Positions 19,265 to 28,268 of a DNA stretch of 64,000 bases are shown piece by piece (the first letter of the stretch is position 1; each line of letters begins with the position of its first letter). The notes under the pieces are model-generated. The model did no database searches, had not been told where the DNA came from, and saw only the letters and a list, made by a program, of their open reading frames with translations. The position numbers and the translations under genes are program-made. The stretch comes from an uncultured Pseudomonadales bacterium (lineage in GTDB: Bacteria > Pseudomonadota > Gammaproteobacteria > Pseudomonadales > Cellvibrionaceae): NCBI GenBank assembly GCA_947487765.1, contig CANKXO010000001.1:1-64000 (forward strand). Reading direction: 5' to 3'.

Positions 19265-19663
19265 CTAGCAAAAAGCATTTTTAATCCAATGAACATCATA
19301 GTCATCTACATTCTTTATGTATCGATTACGATGATCATCTTTGGGCTCTATGCCAATGACATCAAAGCGACTGCTAACAGACTCCGTGAGTTGATGTTGA
19401 TATAAATAATATTCGGCAGCTTTAATAACTTTTTGTTGTTTTCTGCGGTCAATCGTTTCAAATGCATGGCCAAATAATTTCTGGTGACGATAGCGTACTT
19501 CTATAAATACCAGTGTTTGTAAATCTTTTGCGATAATATCAATTTCGCCATGGCGACAATTAAAATTGCTGCTAATAAATGATAATCCCTGATCTTGTAA
19601 ATACCGTTTAGCTAGTTTTTCTGCTGTACGGCCGATACGCTGAGTACTTAAACGTTTCAGCAT
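19265..19663 (-). CDS. yraN: YraN family (UPF0102) nuclease-fold protein
   Basis: A 132-residue protein with the YraN signature GRTAEKLAKRYLQDQGL, then NCRHGEIDIIAKD and VFIEVRYR. This spacing (E, D, ExR in place of ExK) matches the Holliday-junction-resolvase-like PD-(D/E)XK core of UPF0102. The family's biological role is not settled. It starts 11 bases after the lpoA stop, within the conserved operon. Confidence 0.93.
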   Translation of the reverse strand: MLKRLSTQRIGRTAEKLAKRYLQDQGLSFISSNFNCRHGEIDIIAKDLQTLVFIEVRYRHQKLFGHAFETIDRRKQQKVIKAAEYYLYQHQLTESVSSRFDVIGIEPKDDHRNRYIKNVDDYDVHWIKNAFC

Positions 19664-19674
19664 GGGTTCCCTCC

Positions 19675-21633
19675 CTAATTAAAAAAGTCCTCACTGTCTT
19701 GCGTTAAATAAGGCAGTGGCTTTGCCTCTCCTTTTACTATTTCTGCCCAAGGTTGTTCTCGAACGATACGTTTCTTGTTATCGAGCCTTAACTTACCCGT
19801 GGTGCCAAAAATAGAGGTGTTGGGCAATCTTGCCAATTGGTTCAGTCGGTCATGAAGGAGGAATGCATCAATTCCCATCGCATACAAACGTTCGTAATTG
19901 GGCGGTATTTTTAACTTTTGTGTCACTAAATTTTTATCTCGGTTTTCAGGGTCGAGTGTCCAGGGCAAGGTAGTAAAACGTATCCCATTTAAATCTCGGT
20001 TTTTGCCAACAGATTGTGAGCTTGAATATATTTGGCTGGTTGCATAGACAGGGATATTACCTGCGTAATGAAAGGCTAATGTGGGTTTAATTTGTTGGCC
20101 TTCGCTTGAGCGTGCGACCAGAAAAATCATATCTATATCTTGGCGACGTCTAGGTTCAAACTCAAAATTCTTACCAAATAAGCGTTTAAGTTTACGGGCC
20201 CTTGCTTGGCTTTGGTCAATAGCAAAAGCAGATTTAATGGTATTTGAATAGCTATTTTTAGCAGTGAATTCGCGATTAACAATAACCTTCCCGCCACGTT
20301 CTTGCCAGCGTTCAACAAAAGCATTGACGGCCCGTTTACTCCAATCTGCTTTCGATGAAACCACCATGGCATAGCGGTGGCCTTCCAGCCAGGCGCGATC
20401 AGCCGCTTGAATAGCCTCGTCTTCTAGCGATAAGCCAAACTGGTATAAGGGTTTAGAGAAAACAGGCGCATTAGTCGGTTGTAATGCATCAATATCGCTA
20501 TCTTCATTAATGTTGTTACTACTTGTATTATTAGTATTAGTATTAGTATTAGTATTAGTATTCGTACTATTACTATAATTTAACGCTAAGGTCGTTATAG
20601 GTAATTGTTCTCTCTGCTGTAACTCTATGACTTTATTCTTCTCAAGAGGCCCGATAACTAGGTTTGCCCCCTCACTAACGGCTCTATCGTATAGGCTAGT
20701 AACGGATTCTTGGCTGGTATCGTATAGACTGATTTCAGGTTTATCGCCTTGTTCCTGGTTGTAATAGGCTGCAAAAAAGCCATCGCGAATGGTTTTCCCC
20801 GCAATCGCTAATTTGCCTTGCATCGGTAATAGCAAAGCGACTTTTCTTGGGCGTTGTTCTATTAATGTATTTAATAGTTGCAAATCCATTGGCAATTCTA
20901 AGCTGGCAGGGTGTGTCGGGTTTACGTCTGTCCACTTGCTTACTTCAATACGCTTAATTTCAAGGTTTGCTTGATTCTGCTTGCTAATGCTAGCGAGTTG
21001 ATACCATCCTCGACTAATGGGGTCTTCACTCGTTGTTTCCAATTCACTTAATTGTTCAACGGATAATTGACTTAGTTCTCGCCATAGCGCTTCATGATTT
21101 TCGGTGATATCCAATGTGTCTATTAATAGTTGATCTAAAGCGATACGTTCTATAATACTGGCTTGAGCGTTACCTAGCTGGCTGTAGGTATCGGCTTTTT
21201 GTCGATATAGCTGTTGCTGTTGCTCGATACTTAAGCGGTCCCATAATTGCGTTAATCGGTCACTATTGAGTAGTTCACTAGACCGGAATATGGCCTGGTC
21301 AGCACTATAAATATTACTGGCTACCGTAATATAGTTAAGATATTGGTCGTCATCTAACTGGTTTGAATCAACGCGATCAATTAAGCTGGAGGCCTGTTCT
21401 ATCTCCGCCAAATCATAGAGTTGGCTGGCAAGTTCGATAAAACGATTATCTTTATCTGGAGAGCTAAGCTGTTCTGCGGAGGCTATCTCTTGCGGTAAGT
21501 TATCTAATGAAAGGGTGGGGGCCTGTGTTGTTGGTGTGCTGCCACAAGCAGTGACGAGAATGGCCACAAGCAATAGGCTGCAATAGTGGCGTAAGGCCTG
21601 AATAGTCGATGATAAACGCATAAGATAGCTCAT
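19675..21633 (-). CDS. lpoA: Penicillin-binding protein activator LpoA
   Basis: About 652 residues. A lipoprotein signal ends in LVTACGS, an N-terminal TPR-like helical domain covers about 40-250, and a periplasmic-binding-protein-like domain follows (KVALLLPMQGKLAIAGKTIRDGF, LVIGPLEK). LpoA is the outer membrane partner that activates PBP1A. An asparagine/threonine-rich insertion near residue 365 comes from a TACTAA hexamer tract. The start is uncertain: ATG 21633 and 21621 and TTG 21651 are in frame, none with a good ribosome site. It is divergent from rsmI, a conserved arrangement. Confidence 0.9.
   Translation of the reverse strand: MSYLMRLSSTIQALRHYCSLLLVAILVTACGSTPTTQAPTLSLDNLPQEIASAEQLSSPDKDNRFIELASQLYDLAEIEQASSLIDRVDSNQLDDDQYLNYITVASNIYSADQAIFRSSELLNSDRLTQLWDRLSIEQQQQLYRQKADTYSQLGNAQASIIERIALDQLLIDTLDITENHEALWRELSQLSVEQLSELETTSEDPISRGWYQLASISKQNQANLEIKRIEVSKWTDVNPTHPASLELPMDLQLLNTLIEQRPRKVALLLPMQGKLAIAGKTIRDGFFAAYYNQEQGDKPEISLYDTSQESVTSLYDRAVSEGANLVIGPLEKNKVIELQQREQLPITTLALNYSNSTNTNTNTNTNTNNTSSNNINEDSDIDALQPTNAPVFSKPLYQFGLSLEDEAIQAADRAWLEGHRYAMVVSSKADWSKRAVNAFVERWQERGGKVIVNREFTAKNSYSNTIKSAFAIDQSQARARKLKRLFGKNFEFEPRRRQDIDMIFLVARSSEGQQIKPTLAFHYAGNIPVYATSQIYSSSQSVGKNRDLNGIRFTTLPWTLDPENRDKNLVTQKLKIPPNYERLYAMGIDAFLLHDRLNQLARLPNTSIFGTTGKLRLDNKKRIVREQPWAEIVKGEAKPLPYLTQDSEDFFN
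20531..20566. repeat. Hexanucleotide microsatellite inside lpoA
   Basis: Five perfect TTAGTA units (20531-20560) and one altered unit (TTCGTA). On the lpoA strand they encode alternating Asn and Thr in a linker within the PBP-like domain. The six-base unit keeps the frame when the copy number changes, so length variation rather than on/off switching is expected. Confidence 0.9.
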
Positions 21634-21674
21634 ATAAGCATAATTAAACAATTAATATACAAGAGAATGACTCC

Positions 21675-22526
21675 ATGACAGAGCACCATACTGGCATACT
21701 TTATATCGTCGCGACACCCATTGGTAACTTTAGTGACATGACTCAACGAGCGATTGAGACACTCCAGTGCGTTGATTATATAGCCGCGGAGGATACTCGC
21801 CATAGTGCCCGTTTGTTGAATCATTTTAACATCACTACGCCGCAGATTGCCTACCATGATCACAGTGATGAGAAACGATTGCAAAAAATCATGCAAATAT
21901 TGCTTGAGGGCCAGTCCGTTGCCCTTATTTCAGATGCTGGAACTCCACTGATTTCTGATCCTGGCTATCAACTTGTTAAAGTCGTCCGTAAAGAGGGTGT
22001 TCGGGTTGTTCCTATTCCTGGTGTATGTGCAATGGTTACCGCACTTTCTGTGGCAGGGTTACCCTCTGACCGTTTTATTTTTGAAGGGTTCTTGCCGGCG
22101 AAGCAAAATGCCCGACGAGTTTACTTGGAGTCTTTACGTCGTGAAAGCCGTACTTTGATTTTTTATGAATCAACACATCGTTTGCTGGATTCTCTACAAG
22201 ATATGACGGACACTTTTGGTAGCGGACGCAAAGCGGTCATTGCCCGAGAGCTGACTAAGACGTTCGAAACAGTGTTGGATGGTTCTTTGCAGGACTTAGT
22301 CATTAAGGTCACAGAAGATCATAATCAGCAGAAAGGCGAGTTTGTTATTCTGCTAGGAGGGTATAAAAAATCAGATGAATTTATCAGGATTGATGCATCA
22401 GTCGTCCAAACGATGAAAATACTGCTGGATGAACTCCCTATTAAGCAGGCATCCGCCATTGCTGCAAAATTAACAGGGCTGAAAAAAAGGGATCTATACC
22501 AATGGGCATTAGACAATAAGCTCTAA
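21675..22526 (+). CDS. rsmI: 16S rRNA (cytidine1402-2'-O)-methyltransferase
   Basis: A 283-residue member of the tetrapyrrole-methylase fold. It starts with LYIVATPIGNFSDMTQRAIE and has DYIAAEDTRHSARLLNHF, ALISDAGTPLISDPGYQLV and FEGFLPAK, all standard RsmI motifs. It adds the ribose methyl at C1402 of 16S rRNA, next to the RsmH base methylation. It is divergent from lpoA with a shared promoter region of about 40 bases. The C-terminal RsmI-specific tail is present. Confidence 0.95.
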   Translation: MTEHHTGILYIVATPIGNFSDMTQRAIETLQCVDYIAAEDTRHSARLLNHFNITTPQIAYHDHSDEKRLQKIMQILLEGQSVALISDAGTPLISDPGYQLVKVVRKEGVRVVPIPGVCAMVTALSVAGLPSDRFIFEGFLPAKQNARRVYLESLRRESRTLIFYESTHRLLDSLQDMTDTFGSGRKAVIARELTKTFETVLDGSLQDLVIKVTEDHNQQKGEFVILLGGYKKSDEFIRIDASVVQTMKILLDELPIKQASAIAAKLTGLKKRDLYQWALDNKL

Positions 22527-22577
22527 CATAAAGGTGTTAAAAGCAGCTTGCGCCACCACCATGTTTTATTGTCAGTT

Positions 22578-23978
22578 TTAGTAACTGCTTTTAAGCTGAT
22601 TGCGCTGACCTATAATAGATAGCGCAGCGACACGGTAAGCCTCAGCCAGTGTGGGAAAGTTAAAGATACTTTCGACAAATATATCGACATTAGCTGAAGC
22701 CAAAATAGCCATTTGCCCAATGTGAATTAATTCTGTCGCACCTTCTCCGATAATCATGACGCCCAGTACTTTTTCACCTTCAGGGTCACAGATAATTTTT
22801 AACATGCCATCTTGAATTCCGGAAATTTGTCCCCGGGCAATTTCTTCAAATAACGCCTTACCTATGAGTATTTCACCAAAATGTTTACGCGCAACAGATT
22901 CTGTTAAACCAACGGCTGAAAGCTCAGGTATACCATAGATACCTGTGGGTATCATTTGACTCATTTCGCCGATGGGTACATCGTAAGCGTTACAGGTTGC
23001 TCGTCGACCTTGTTCCATTGCTGTAGATGCTAAAGCCGGAGGGCCGATGACATCGCCTGCTGCAAACACAGAGGGTACATCCGTTTGTAATTCCCAATCG
23101 ACAGAGATCAAACTGTTTTCATTGAGAGGTAACTGGATATTGTCTAATTGTAAATTTTCTGTATTGGCGATACGACCTGCGGCACAGAGTAGCTTTTCAC
23201 CTGTCACGGTGCTGCCATCTTCCAGTTCGACAATAACTTGGTGGCCATCCCAATTCGCTTTATTAACGATGGTATTACCCATCCAAGTACCGCCCATGGT
23301 TTCAAATGCATGGACAAACTTATCCGTTAAATCTCTATCGAGAAAACCTAGTGGCTGAGGGTATTTGTCGATCATTGTGACTTTAACATCTAGTGCTTGA
23401 AAGATAGATGCATATTCACTGGCGATAACACCGCCGCCTAATACAATCAAGCTTTTAGGTAGGTAGAGCATAGATAGAATTGAATCACTGTCATAGATAT
23501 GCTCATGATCTACGGCAATATTATTCGGAGTACGTGGGTAGGAACCTGTTGCAATAACAGTTTTTTCTGTACTGAAAATTTTAGGTTCTCCACGAACTGG
23601 TGTTACTTTAATATTATGATCATCTTCGAATCCTGCTCGCCCATGAATACGATCAATATTATTTCTCTGAATTTGCCGTTCCATATAATTGTCATGCGCT
23701 TTTAGTACTTCATCAAGCCGATCAATTAAAATAGCCATCTCAAAATTATCGGTTAATGCAAAGTCAGAAAGCTTGGCATTAGAGCGTAGGTGGGTAATGC
23801 GTAAAGCATTTTCTCTTAATGTTTTTGATGGTATTGTCCCACGGTGTACACAGGAACCACCGAGGTAACGATCGCGTTCTATAAGAGCAACACGTTTGCC
23901 TAATTTAGCCGCTTGTACAGCAGATTTTTGCCCAGCAGGCCCGCTGCCAATGACGATTACATCGTAGTCGTAACTCAT
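22578..23978 (-). CDS. sthA: Soluble pyridine nucleotide transhydrogenase
   Basis: A 466-residue flavoprotein of the disulfide reductase family. The FAD motif GSGPAG is near residue 12 and the NAD(P) motif GGGVIASEYA near 185. The redox region reads GGSCVHRGTIPSK, with one cysteine instead of CxxxxC; this is diagnostic of SthA, which moves hydride between NADPH and NAD without a thiol relay. It balances NADPH and NADH pools. The gene overlaps the upstream HDOD gene by four bases (ATGA), so the two are translated together. Confidence 0.93.
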   Translation of the reverse strand: MSYDYDVIVIGSGPAGQKSAVQAAKLGKRVALIERDRYLGGSCVHRGTIPSKTLRENALRITHLRSNAKLSDFALTDNFEMAILIDRLDEVLKAHDNYMERQIQRNNIDRIHGRAGFEDDHNIKVTPVRGEPKIFSTEKTVIATGSYPRTPNNIAVDHEHIYDSDSILSMLYLPKSLIVLGGGVIASEYASIFQALDVKVTMIDKYPQPLGFLDRDLTDKFVHAFETMGGTWMGNTIVNKANWDGHQVIVELEDGSTVTGEKLLCAAGRIANTENLQLDNIQLPLNENSLISVDWELQTDVPSVFAAGDVIGPPALASTAMEQGRRATCNAYDVPIGEMSQMIPTGIYGIPELSAVGLTESVARKHFGEILIGKALFEEIARGQISGIQDGMLKIICDPEGEKVLGVMIIGEGATELIHIGQMAILASANVDIFVESIFNFPTLAEAYRVAALSIIGQRNQLKSSY

Positions 23979-24823
23979 GATGATAATGTTTCCATACTGG
24001 TTTTTATCGTGGCTTCTTTTTCAAGGAGTATGGCCACTTCATCGGGGTAAAGATTAATAAAATCCAACGCTGGCGAATGAAGGATGGTTTCTTTTTCTAT
24101 TGAATCAGGATGCAACATGAGAGTTGCGAGTTGGCTACCAAAAAAGATTGTAGGTGCTAAATCTGATTTTGAAGGTGCATTACTAAAGTTTTTATAAAAA
24201 CCTATCGCTTCAGCAACTATATCTGGTAATCCCCATTCTTTGGCGACTACCTGGCAGTAAGATGATTCAAACTCTTCGTATATCTGCTTGAGTTCCTCAT
24301 CCGTTAGCGGGGCGAGTTGGCCTTTTGATTCTGCAATCGTTTGTAAAATAACAGGCTGACCAATGCTATGGAGAAGGCCACATAGAAAAGCAGCTTCCAC
24401 ATTGCTGCGCATGGCTCGCGCAACCTCTTTTGACCATAAAGCGGTTGCTAATGCATGTTGCCAAATCGTTATAATGTGTTGGTCATACCCGGGGGCATGA
24501 AACATTTTGCTATTAAGAGACGTCGATAATGCAATGTTACTGATTTCTACCATTCCTAAACGAGCGACTGCTTGTTGTATTGAGACCAAGTTGGAGTTAG
24601 GGGTATAGGCTGCCGAATTAGCAATTCTCATGACATGTCCCCCCATCATTGGATCAGACTGAATAATAACGGCGAGTTGGGATGCGTCAGAATCAGCATC
24701 TTGAGTAAGCGCTATCACGCGTTGTGCTGTTTCGGGGAGTACAGGGACTTCAATATTGCCTGATTCTATTGCTGCGGAAAGGTGACTGGCAGCTTGTTCA
24801 GCATTGACAGAAGGGTAACTCAT
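23975..24823 (-). CDS. HDOD domain protein
   Basis: A 282-residue protein with an HDOD domain over about residues 20-215: PVLPETAQRVIAL at the start, ADSDASQLAVIIQSDPMMGG, and LLHSIGQPV in the centre. HDOD proteins are HD-domain relatives, often without metal-dependent activity, that serve as signalling adaptors for motility or redox control. The four-base overlap with sthA suggests a shared transcript. No partner domain (GGDEF, EAL or CheY) is attached. The specific function is unknown. Confidence 0.85.
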   Translation of the reverse strand: MSYPSVNAEQAASHLSAAIESGNIEVPVLPETAQRVIALTQDADSDASQLAVIIQSDPMMGGHVMRIANSAAYTPNSNLVSIQQAVARLGMVEISNIALSTSLNSKMFHAPGYDQHIITIWQHALATALWSKEVARAMRSNVEAAFLCGLLHSIGQPVILQTIAESKGQLAPLTDEELKQIYEEFESSYCQVVAKEWGLPDIVAEAIGFYKNFSNAPSKSDLAPTIFFGSQLATLMLHPDSIEKETILHSPALDFINLYPDEVAILLEKEATIKTSMETLSS

Positions 24824-24951
24824 AGTATTCCTTAAGTGTTCAATCGATATAAACGGTTCTCCTTTTAGTGTAGATCAAAAAAAAGCGAGTGCTACTCTAA
24901 TTGATTGAAATAATTGGCTTATTTCCTAAGGGATTATGTCATTGTAATCAT

Positions 24952-25957
24952 CTAGCTGTAGCAGCTGATCTCTATACCTTTCTCTTCTGCCGGTTGTGGG
25001 TTGGCTTAATCTTCATATTCTGGGTGTTCTTCAAATAGCGATTGCAATAGTGTAAATAAAGTGTCGATATTACTCATATCATCTTCTTGCTGTGTTTTAT
25101 GAATAGCTCTCTGGAATAGATGGTTCAGCGCAATGTATTTTGGGTTTATTTATTTCATACTCTGCTGTCGTTTATTTTTGTTTCTGTCTTCTTGTTGTAA
25201 ACGTAGCGTGTAGTGCTGACACCAATCTATACATTTTTCTTTTTGAGTAAATAGCTCGACTAAGCTTTTATTCTCCTGGTTTTCTTGAAAGATACAGAGG
25301 AGACTAAACAAAATAGAATAGTCTATTTTATCACTAGCCATTAAGCCTAATATGCGAGAGTAGAGTAAATGGTCATCTGGCAATATTGTTTTCAACCCCA
25401 GTTTTTTTCGCATACGAGCAGCATAATTATCTATCAGTATGGATTCGTAACTTTGAAGTATGTCGAGAATAGAATCGTCATCGATTAATGACGAGAGAGC
25501 ATGGGCCAAAGTACTTAAATTCCATAAACCAATACTTTACCATTGTGTAGTCAGTTTTGCGGTACCGGTCACTGTAAACTGCAATAACTGTGCATATTTG
25601 TCTTTTGTATTTTTTGCCTCAGGTAAAAATAAACTTATGACAGAATCGGCTAACTATTTCACCGCTTCAAATTGTTACTGATTATGAAAGTATTCAAAGC
25701 GAATATGTGATCGCGAAACTCTTGCAACAGATGCAAGGCACGTGTTGTTGGCATACCTAAGTGATTCATGGCTTCATCAGCAAGATATTCTCTAATAGAT
25801 GAACGCAATGCTTGTACGGCCATCGCCTAATTATGGGGAATAACCGCCAAATTGATGTCCAGCGTAGATCATGGCTATAGAGGGTTGATTTGACCTTAGA
25901 AAAAATGCTTACTCAGTTGATAAACTGCTGAGAAAATGAAAGTTGTTTTAAAGGCAT
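24952..25957 (-). pseudogene. selO: Decayed selO (protein AMPylase SelO/YdiU) pseudogene
   Basis: Reading the minus strand in three frames recovers pieces of SelO in the right order: MPLKQLSFSQQF (start), AMIYAGHQFGGYSP, a stop, LGDGR, then [15 protein letters not shown] and [36 protein letters not shown], then IGLWNLSTLAHALSSLID, CIDWCQHYTLRLQQE, NPKYIALNHLF and the C-terminal ISCYS. I count at least five in-frame stops and several frameshifts. Two segments are missing, including the kinase-fold region that holds the catalytic Asn/Asp (between TTQW and GLWNL). The total is about 1 kb against about 1.45 kb expected. A 119-residue open piece (25150-25509) is a fragment, not a gene. Confidence 0.9.
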
Positions 25958-26316
25958 ATTGGCCTTTTATCTGACTAAAATAAAGTAATACCTAATAATA
26001 GGTGCGTTAATGAATACATAGATTCTGTGATGTCGTTAATTCTGCCTCATACGACAACTAGTTAGTTTTGTGTCACTTTAGCGGTTTATTTAAGTAAAGT
26101 GCAATACTATAAATTGTTTATAAAAAAGCCAGGTTCTTATTTCTTTTCCTTTGTCGACGTGTGACATAAAAATGAAAACTTATAAATAGGTCACAGTTAT
26201 GCAAAATGATCACAATGTAATCCACAAAAACGTAGTGTGGTTACTCGACAAAACCAACACCCTGAACAATACTTAGGTATAAATTTCAAGTAGTTAACCG
26301 ATAATAAGGATTAATA
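25958..26316. other. Intergenic region upstream of the cyclic-nucleotide-binding gene
   Basis: About 360 AT-rich bases with no gene I can support. GTGAC at 26160 and GTCAC at 26189 form a loose inverted pair, and ATGATCACAATG lies near 26204. None is a good CRP or FNR site. The promoter of the downstream gene must lie here. Confidence 0.45.
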
Positions 26317-27000
26317 ATGAATGCTCGTGATATTGCTGCTCTTCCTTCAGATACCATAGAAAAGTTATTGAGAGCGATCCCATTTTATAAGGCAGTCAAA
26401 AAGCAAAATGAAGGGCAATATCAGGAATTATTACAATATTCGCGCATTTTCCAATTTGGTTGTAATGAACAAATTCTGACTCGGGGCCAAATGGATAGCT
26501 GGTCTTATTTTTTGGTAAAAGGTCAATTAGTTGTTTCTCTGCCTGACCAATTTGGTCGCCAATTGCATGTTAACTACGTGACTCCAGGGGAGGTTTTTGG
26601 GGATTTATCTGTCTTGTTAAAGTCTCCTCGAACAGCAGACGTAAGTGTCGATGAAAACTGTCGTGAAGCTTTAGTTTTTGGCACCGATTTTAGTATGTTT
26701 GGGCAATTACTCAATTTTAATATTGTGTCTTTAGAAACGAAATTAACCTATTACCGCCATATGGTTCAAAGTTTACGTTGGAAGTTGGAAATGTATCGCT
26801 CTAAGTATAGAGATAATGCTTTGGCGGATAAGCATCGTGCTATAAAAATATATAGCGGTGCAAAAGGTGGCTTAGATGAACTACATGCGCTTCATCAACA
26901 ATCTACTGATTTTGCTAAATTGTTAGTGGAGTGGAATCGTGCATTTGGCAGTTTATCTGTTGCTGAAGGTAAGGTTCCAGAGCCAAACATTGCCATATAA
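26317..27000 (+). CDS. Cyclic-nucleotide-binding-domain protein without DNA-binding domain
   Basis: A 227-residue protein. A CNB fold spans about residues 20-135: ILTRGQMDSWSYFLVKGQLVV, then the phosphate-binding cassette region GEVFGDLSVLLKSPRTADV. The rest is helical (YYRHMVQSLRWKLEMYRSKYRDNALADKH) with no helix-turn-helix, so it is not a CRP/FNR regulator. It may sense cAMP or c-di-GMP and act through protein contact. AAGGATTAATA gives a good ribosome site before the ATG. It is a single gene, convergent with glpE. Confidence 0.8.
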   Translation: MNARDIAALPSDTIEKLLRAIPFYKAVKKQNEGQYQELLQYSRIFQFGCNEQILTRGQMDSWSYFLVKGQLVVSLPDQFGRQLHVNYVTPGEVFGDLSVLLKSPRTADVSVDENCREALVFGTDFSMFGQLLNFNIVSLETKLTYYRHMVQSLRWKLEMYRSKYRDNALADKHRAIKIYSGAKGGLDELHALHQQSTDFAKLLVEWNRAFGSLSVAEGKVPEPNIAI

Positions 27001-27016
27001 TTAACCTCAAATTTTA

Positions 27017-27325
27017 TTATTTAGCCTGTTGATTTTCATAAGCTGCATATCCGCCTATCAGGCTGTACACTTCATCAAACCCCTGCTCAAGTAAAAATTG
27101 GGCTGCTGATTGGCTAGAGTGGCCATGAAAACAATAAACAATTAATGGTTTGTCTAAATCGGCATCTCTAATGAAATCTTGTAGATTATCATTGCTAAGG
27201 TGCTTTGCTCCGTCAATATGTCCTGTCTGGAAACTTGCTAGGTCTCGAATATCTGCAAGATTCGCATCGCTTTGACTCATGAGTATCTGAGCATCTTCAA
27301 GAGTGATGTTTTCGTATTTTTCCAT
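27017..27325 (-). CDS. glpE: Single-domain rhodanese GlpE
   Basis: A 102-residue sulfurtransferase matching E. coli GlpE throughout: ITLEDAQ, LADIRD, FQTGHIDGAKHLSND, and the active loop CFHGHSS with Cys65 at the E. coli position (CYHGNSS there). It transfers sulfane sulfur from thiosulfate to cyanide or thioredoxin in the cytosol. It is monocistronic here, not next to glpG or glpR. Confidence 0.93.
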   Translation of the reverse strand: MEKYENITLEDAQILMSQSDANLADIRDLASFQTGHIDGAKHLSNDNLQDFIRDADLDKPLIVYCFHGHSSQSAAQFLLEQGFDEVYSLIGGYAAYENQQAK

Positions 27326-27469
27326 GTTACTTAGGGCCCAATCTGTTTTTAGGTGTATTTTAAACAGATAAGAGTGTTGCCGTAACCCGTTTTCCTACTC
27401 AATTTGTCTTTATCTAGTGCTATTGGCGATGGTAGGTCTCTGCTTCTACACTTAATAAGTCGGCTAAAT

Positions 27470-28153
27470 ATGAGCAAATTTATGATTTATCGTTTTTTAA
27501 TGGCTTTTTCCATGGTAATGACAAGCTTTCAGCAATCAAGCTTTGCTAGCGAGCGCTTTGCAGATGTTGATTTATGGTTGCCGAAAACATACCAAGACCA
27601 TTACTTGAGATTATTAGATGCGGCTGAAAAGGTAGAGAAAGACCCTTATTGCCATCGTTTGATAAGTGGAGGGATGATTGAAGGCCGTTCTACTCAGGAG
27701 CATATGTACTTTCATTTTCGCTGTCGAGCTGAAGACCGAAAGACTTTTTCAATCGAAGTTGACGGAAAAAGCTTAGAAGTGACCAATGTGTATAAAAAGC
27801 AAAAAGAAGCGGAGAAAAAAGCAGAAGAAGAGCGTCAACGTCTCGCTGAAGAAGCTGCAAAAGCAGAAGCTGATCGAATAGAGGCTGAACGGTTAGCAAA
27901 GCTTAGAAGTGAACAGAGCCGTTATTGGAAAATATGCCGTAAGGCTATGAGAAAGCGGTTGAAGTTGTTCAATAATATAAAAGTATTAACGAAGGGAATA
28001 CCTGATCCTATTATAGAAGGCGAAAAATTTACATATATTGTGCTATTTGATGCGGAAAACCCGAAAAAAGAGTCTCTACATTATAAAGTTAGCTGTGATA
28101 TTAGTTCGCTTACAGAGCATAAGGTTGCAGTAGTCGCACGAAAGGATAAGTGA
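27470..28153 (+). CDS. Exported protein of unknown function with a charged coiled coil
   Basis: About 227 residues. A signal peptide (MSKFMIYRFLMAFSMVM, cleavage near FAS) is followed by a conserved-looking N-terminal domain with PYCHRLISGGMIEGRS, FHFRCRAEDR and VDGKSLEV, then an Ala/Glu/Lys coiled coil at about 125-165 (EAEKKAEEERQRLAEEAAKA) and a C-terminal domain. ATG 27470 is chosen over the upstream TTG 27404, which would hide the signal peptide. I do not recognise the family. Four cysteines could form disulfides in the periplasm. Confidence 0.7.
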   Translation: MSKFMIYRFLMAFSMVMTSFQQSSFASERFADVDLWLPKTYQDHYLRLLDAAEKVEKDPYCHRLISGGMIEGRSTQEHMYFHFRCRAEDRKTFSIEVDGKSLEVTNVYKKQKEAEKKAEEERQRLAEEAAKAEADRIEAERLAKLRSEQSRYWKICRKAMRKRLKLFNNIKVLTKGIPDPIIEGEKFTYIVLFDAENPKKESLHYKVSCDISSLTEHKVAVVARKDK

Positions 28154-28215
28154 TTTTAGCCTTTTGAGGTAAATGAGAGGTTTGAATACGAGGTAGTTCA
28201 GGGAAAGGGGATAAA

Positions 28216-28246
28216 ATCAGCCTCAGAGAATATCTCTGAGGCTGAT
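28216..28246 (-). terminator. Strong terminator after the AlgP-like gene
   Basis: A perfect 14-bp stem (ATCAGCCTCAGAGA with its complement) and a three-base loop. On the minus strand it is followed by TTTTATC. It lies 22 bases after the stop of the AlgP-like gene. Confidence 0.9.
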
Positions 28247-28268
28247 CGAGATATTGCTATAAAACTAA

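Noticed and set aside
25150-25509. Open frame of 119 residues read as an independent gene
   Set aside because: Its sequence continues in SelO order on both sides past stops and frameshifts, so it is a fragment of the selO pseudogene.
25460-25681. Open frame of 73 residues on the plus strand
   Set aside because: It lies opposite the readable SelO fragments on the minus strand and is a shadow of the pseudogene.
26155-26215. Possible CRP/FNR sites before the cyclic-nucleotide-binding gene
   Set aside because: The half-sites have wrong spacing and do not form a usual TGTGA-N6-TCACA site.
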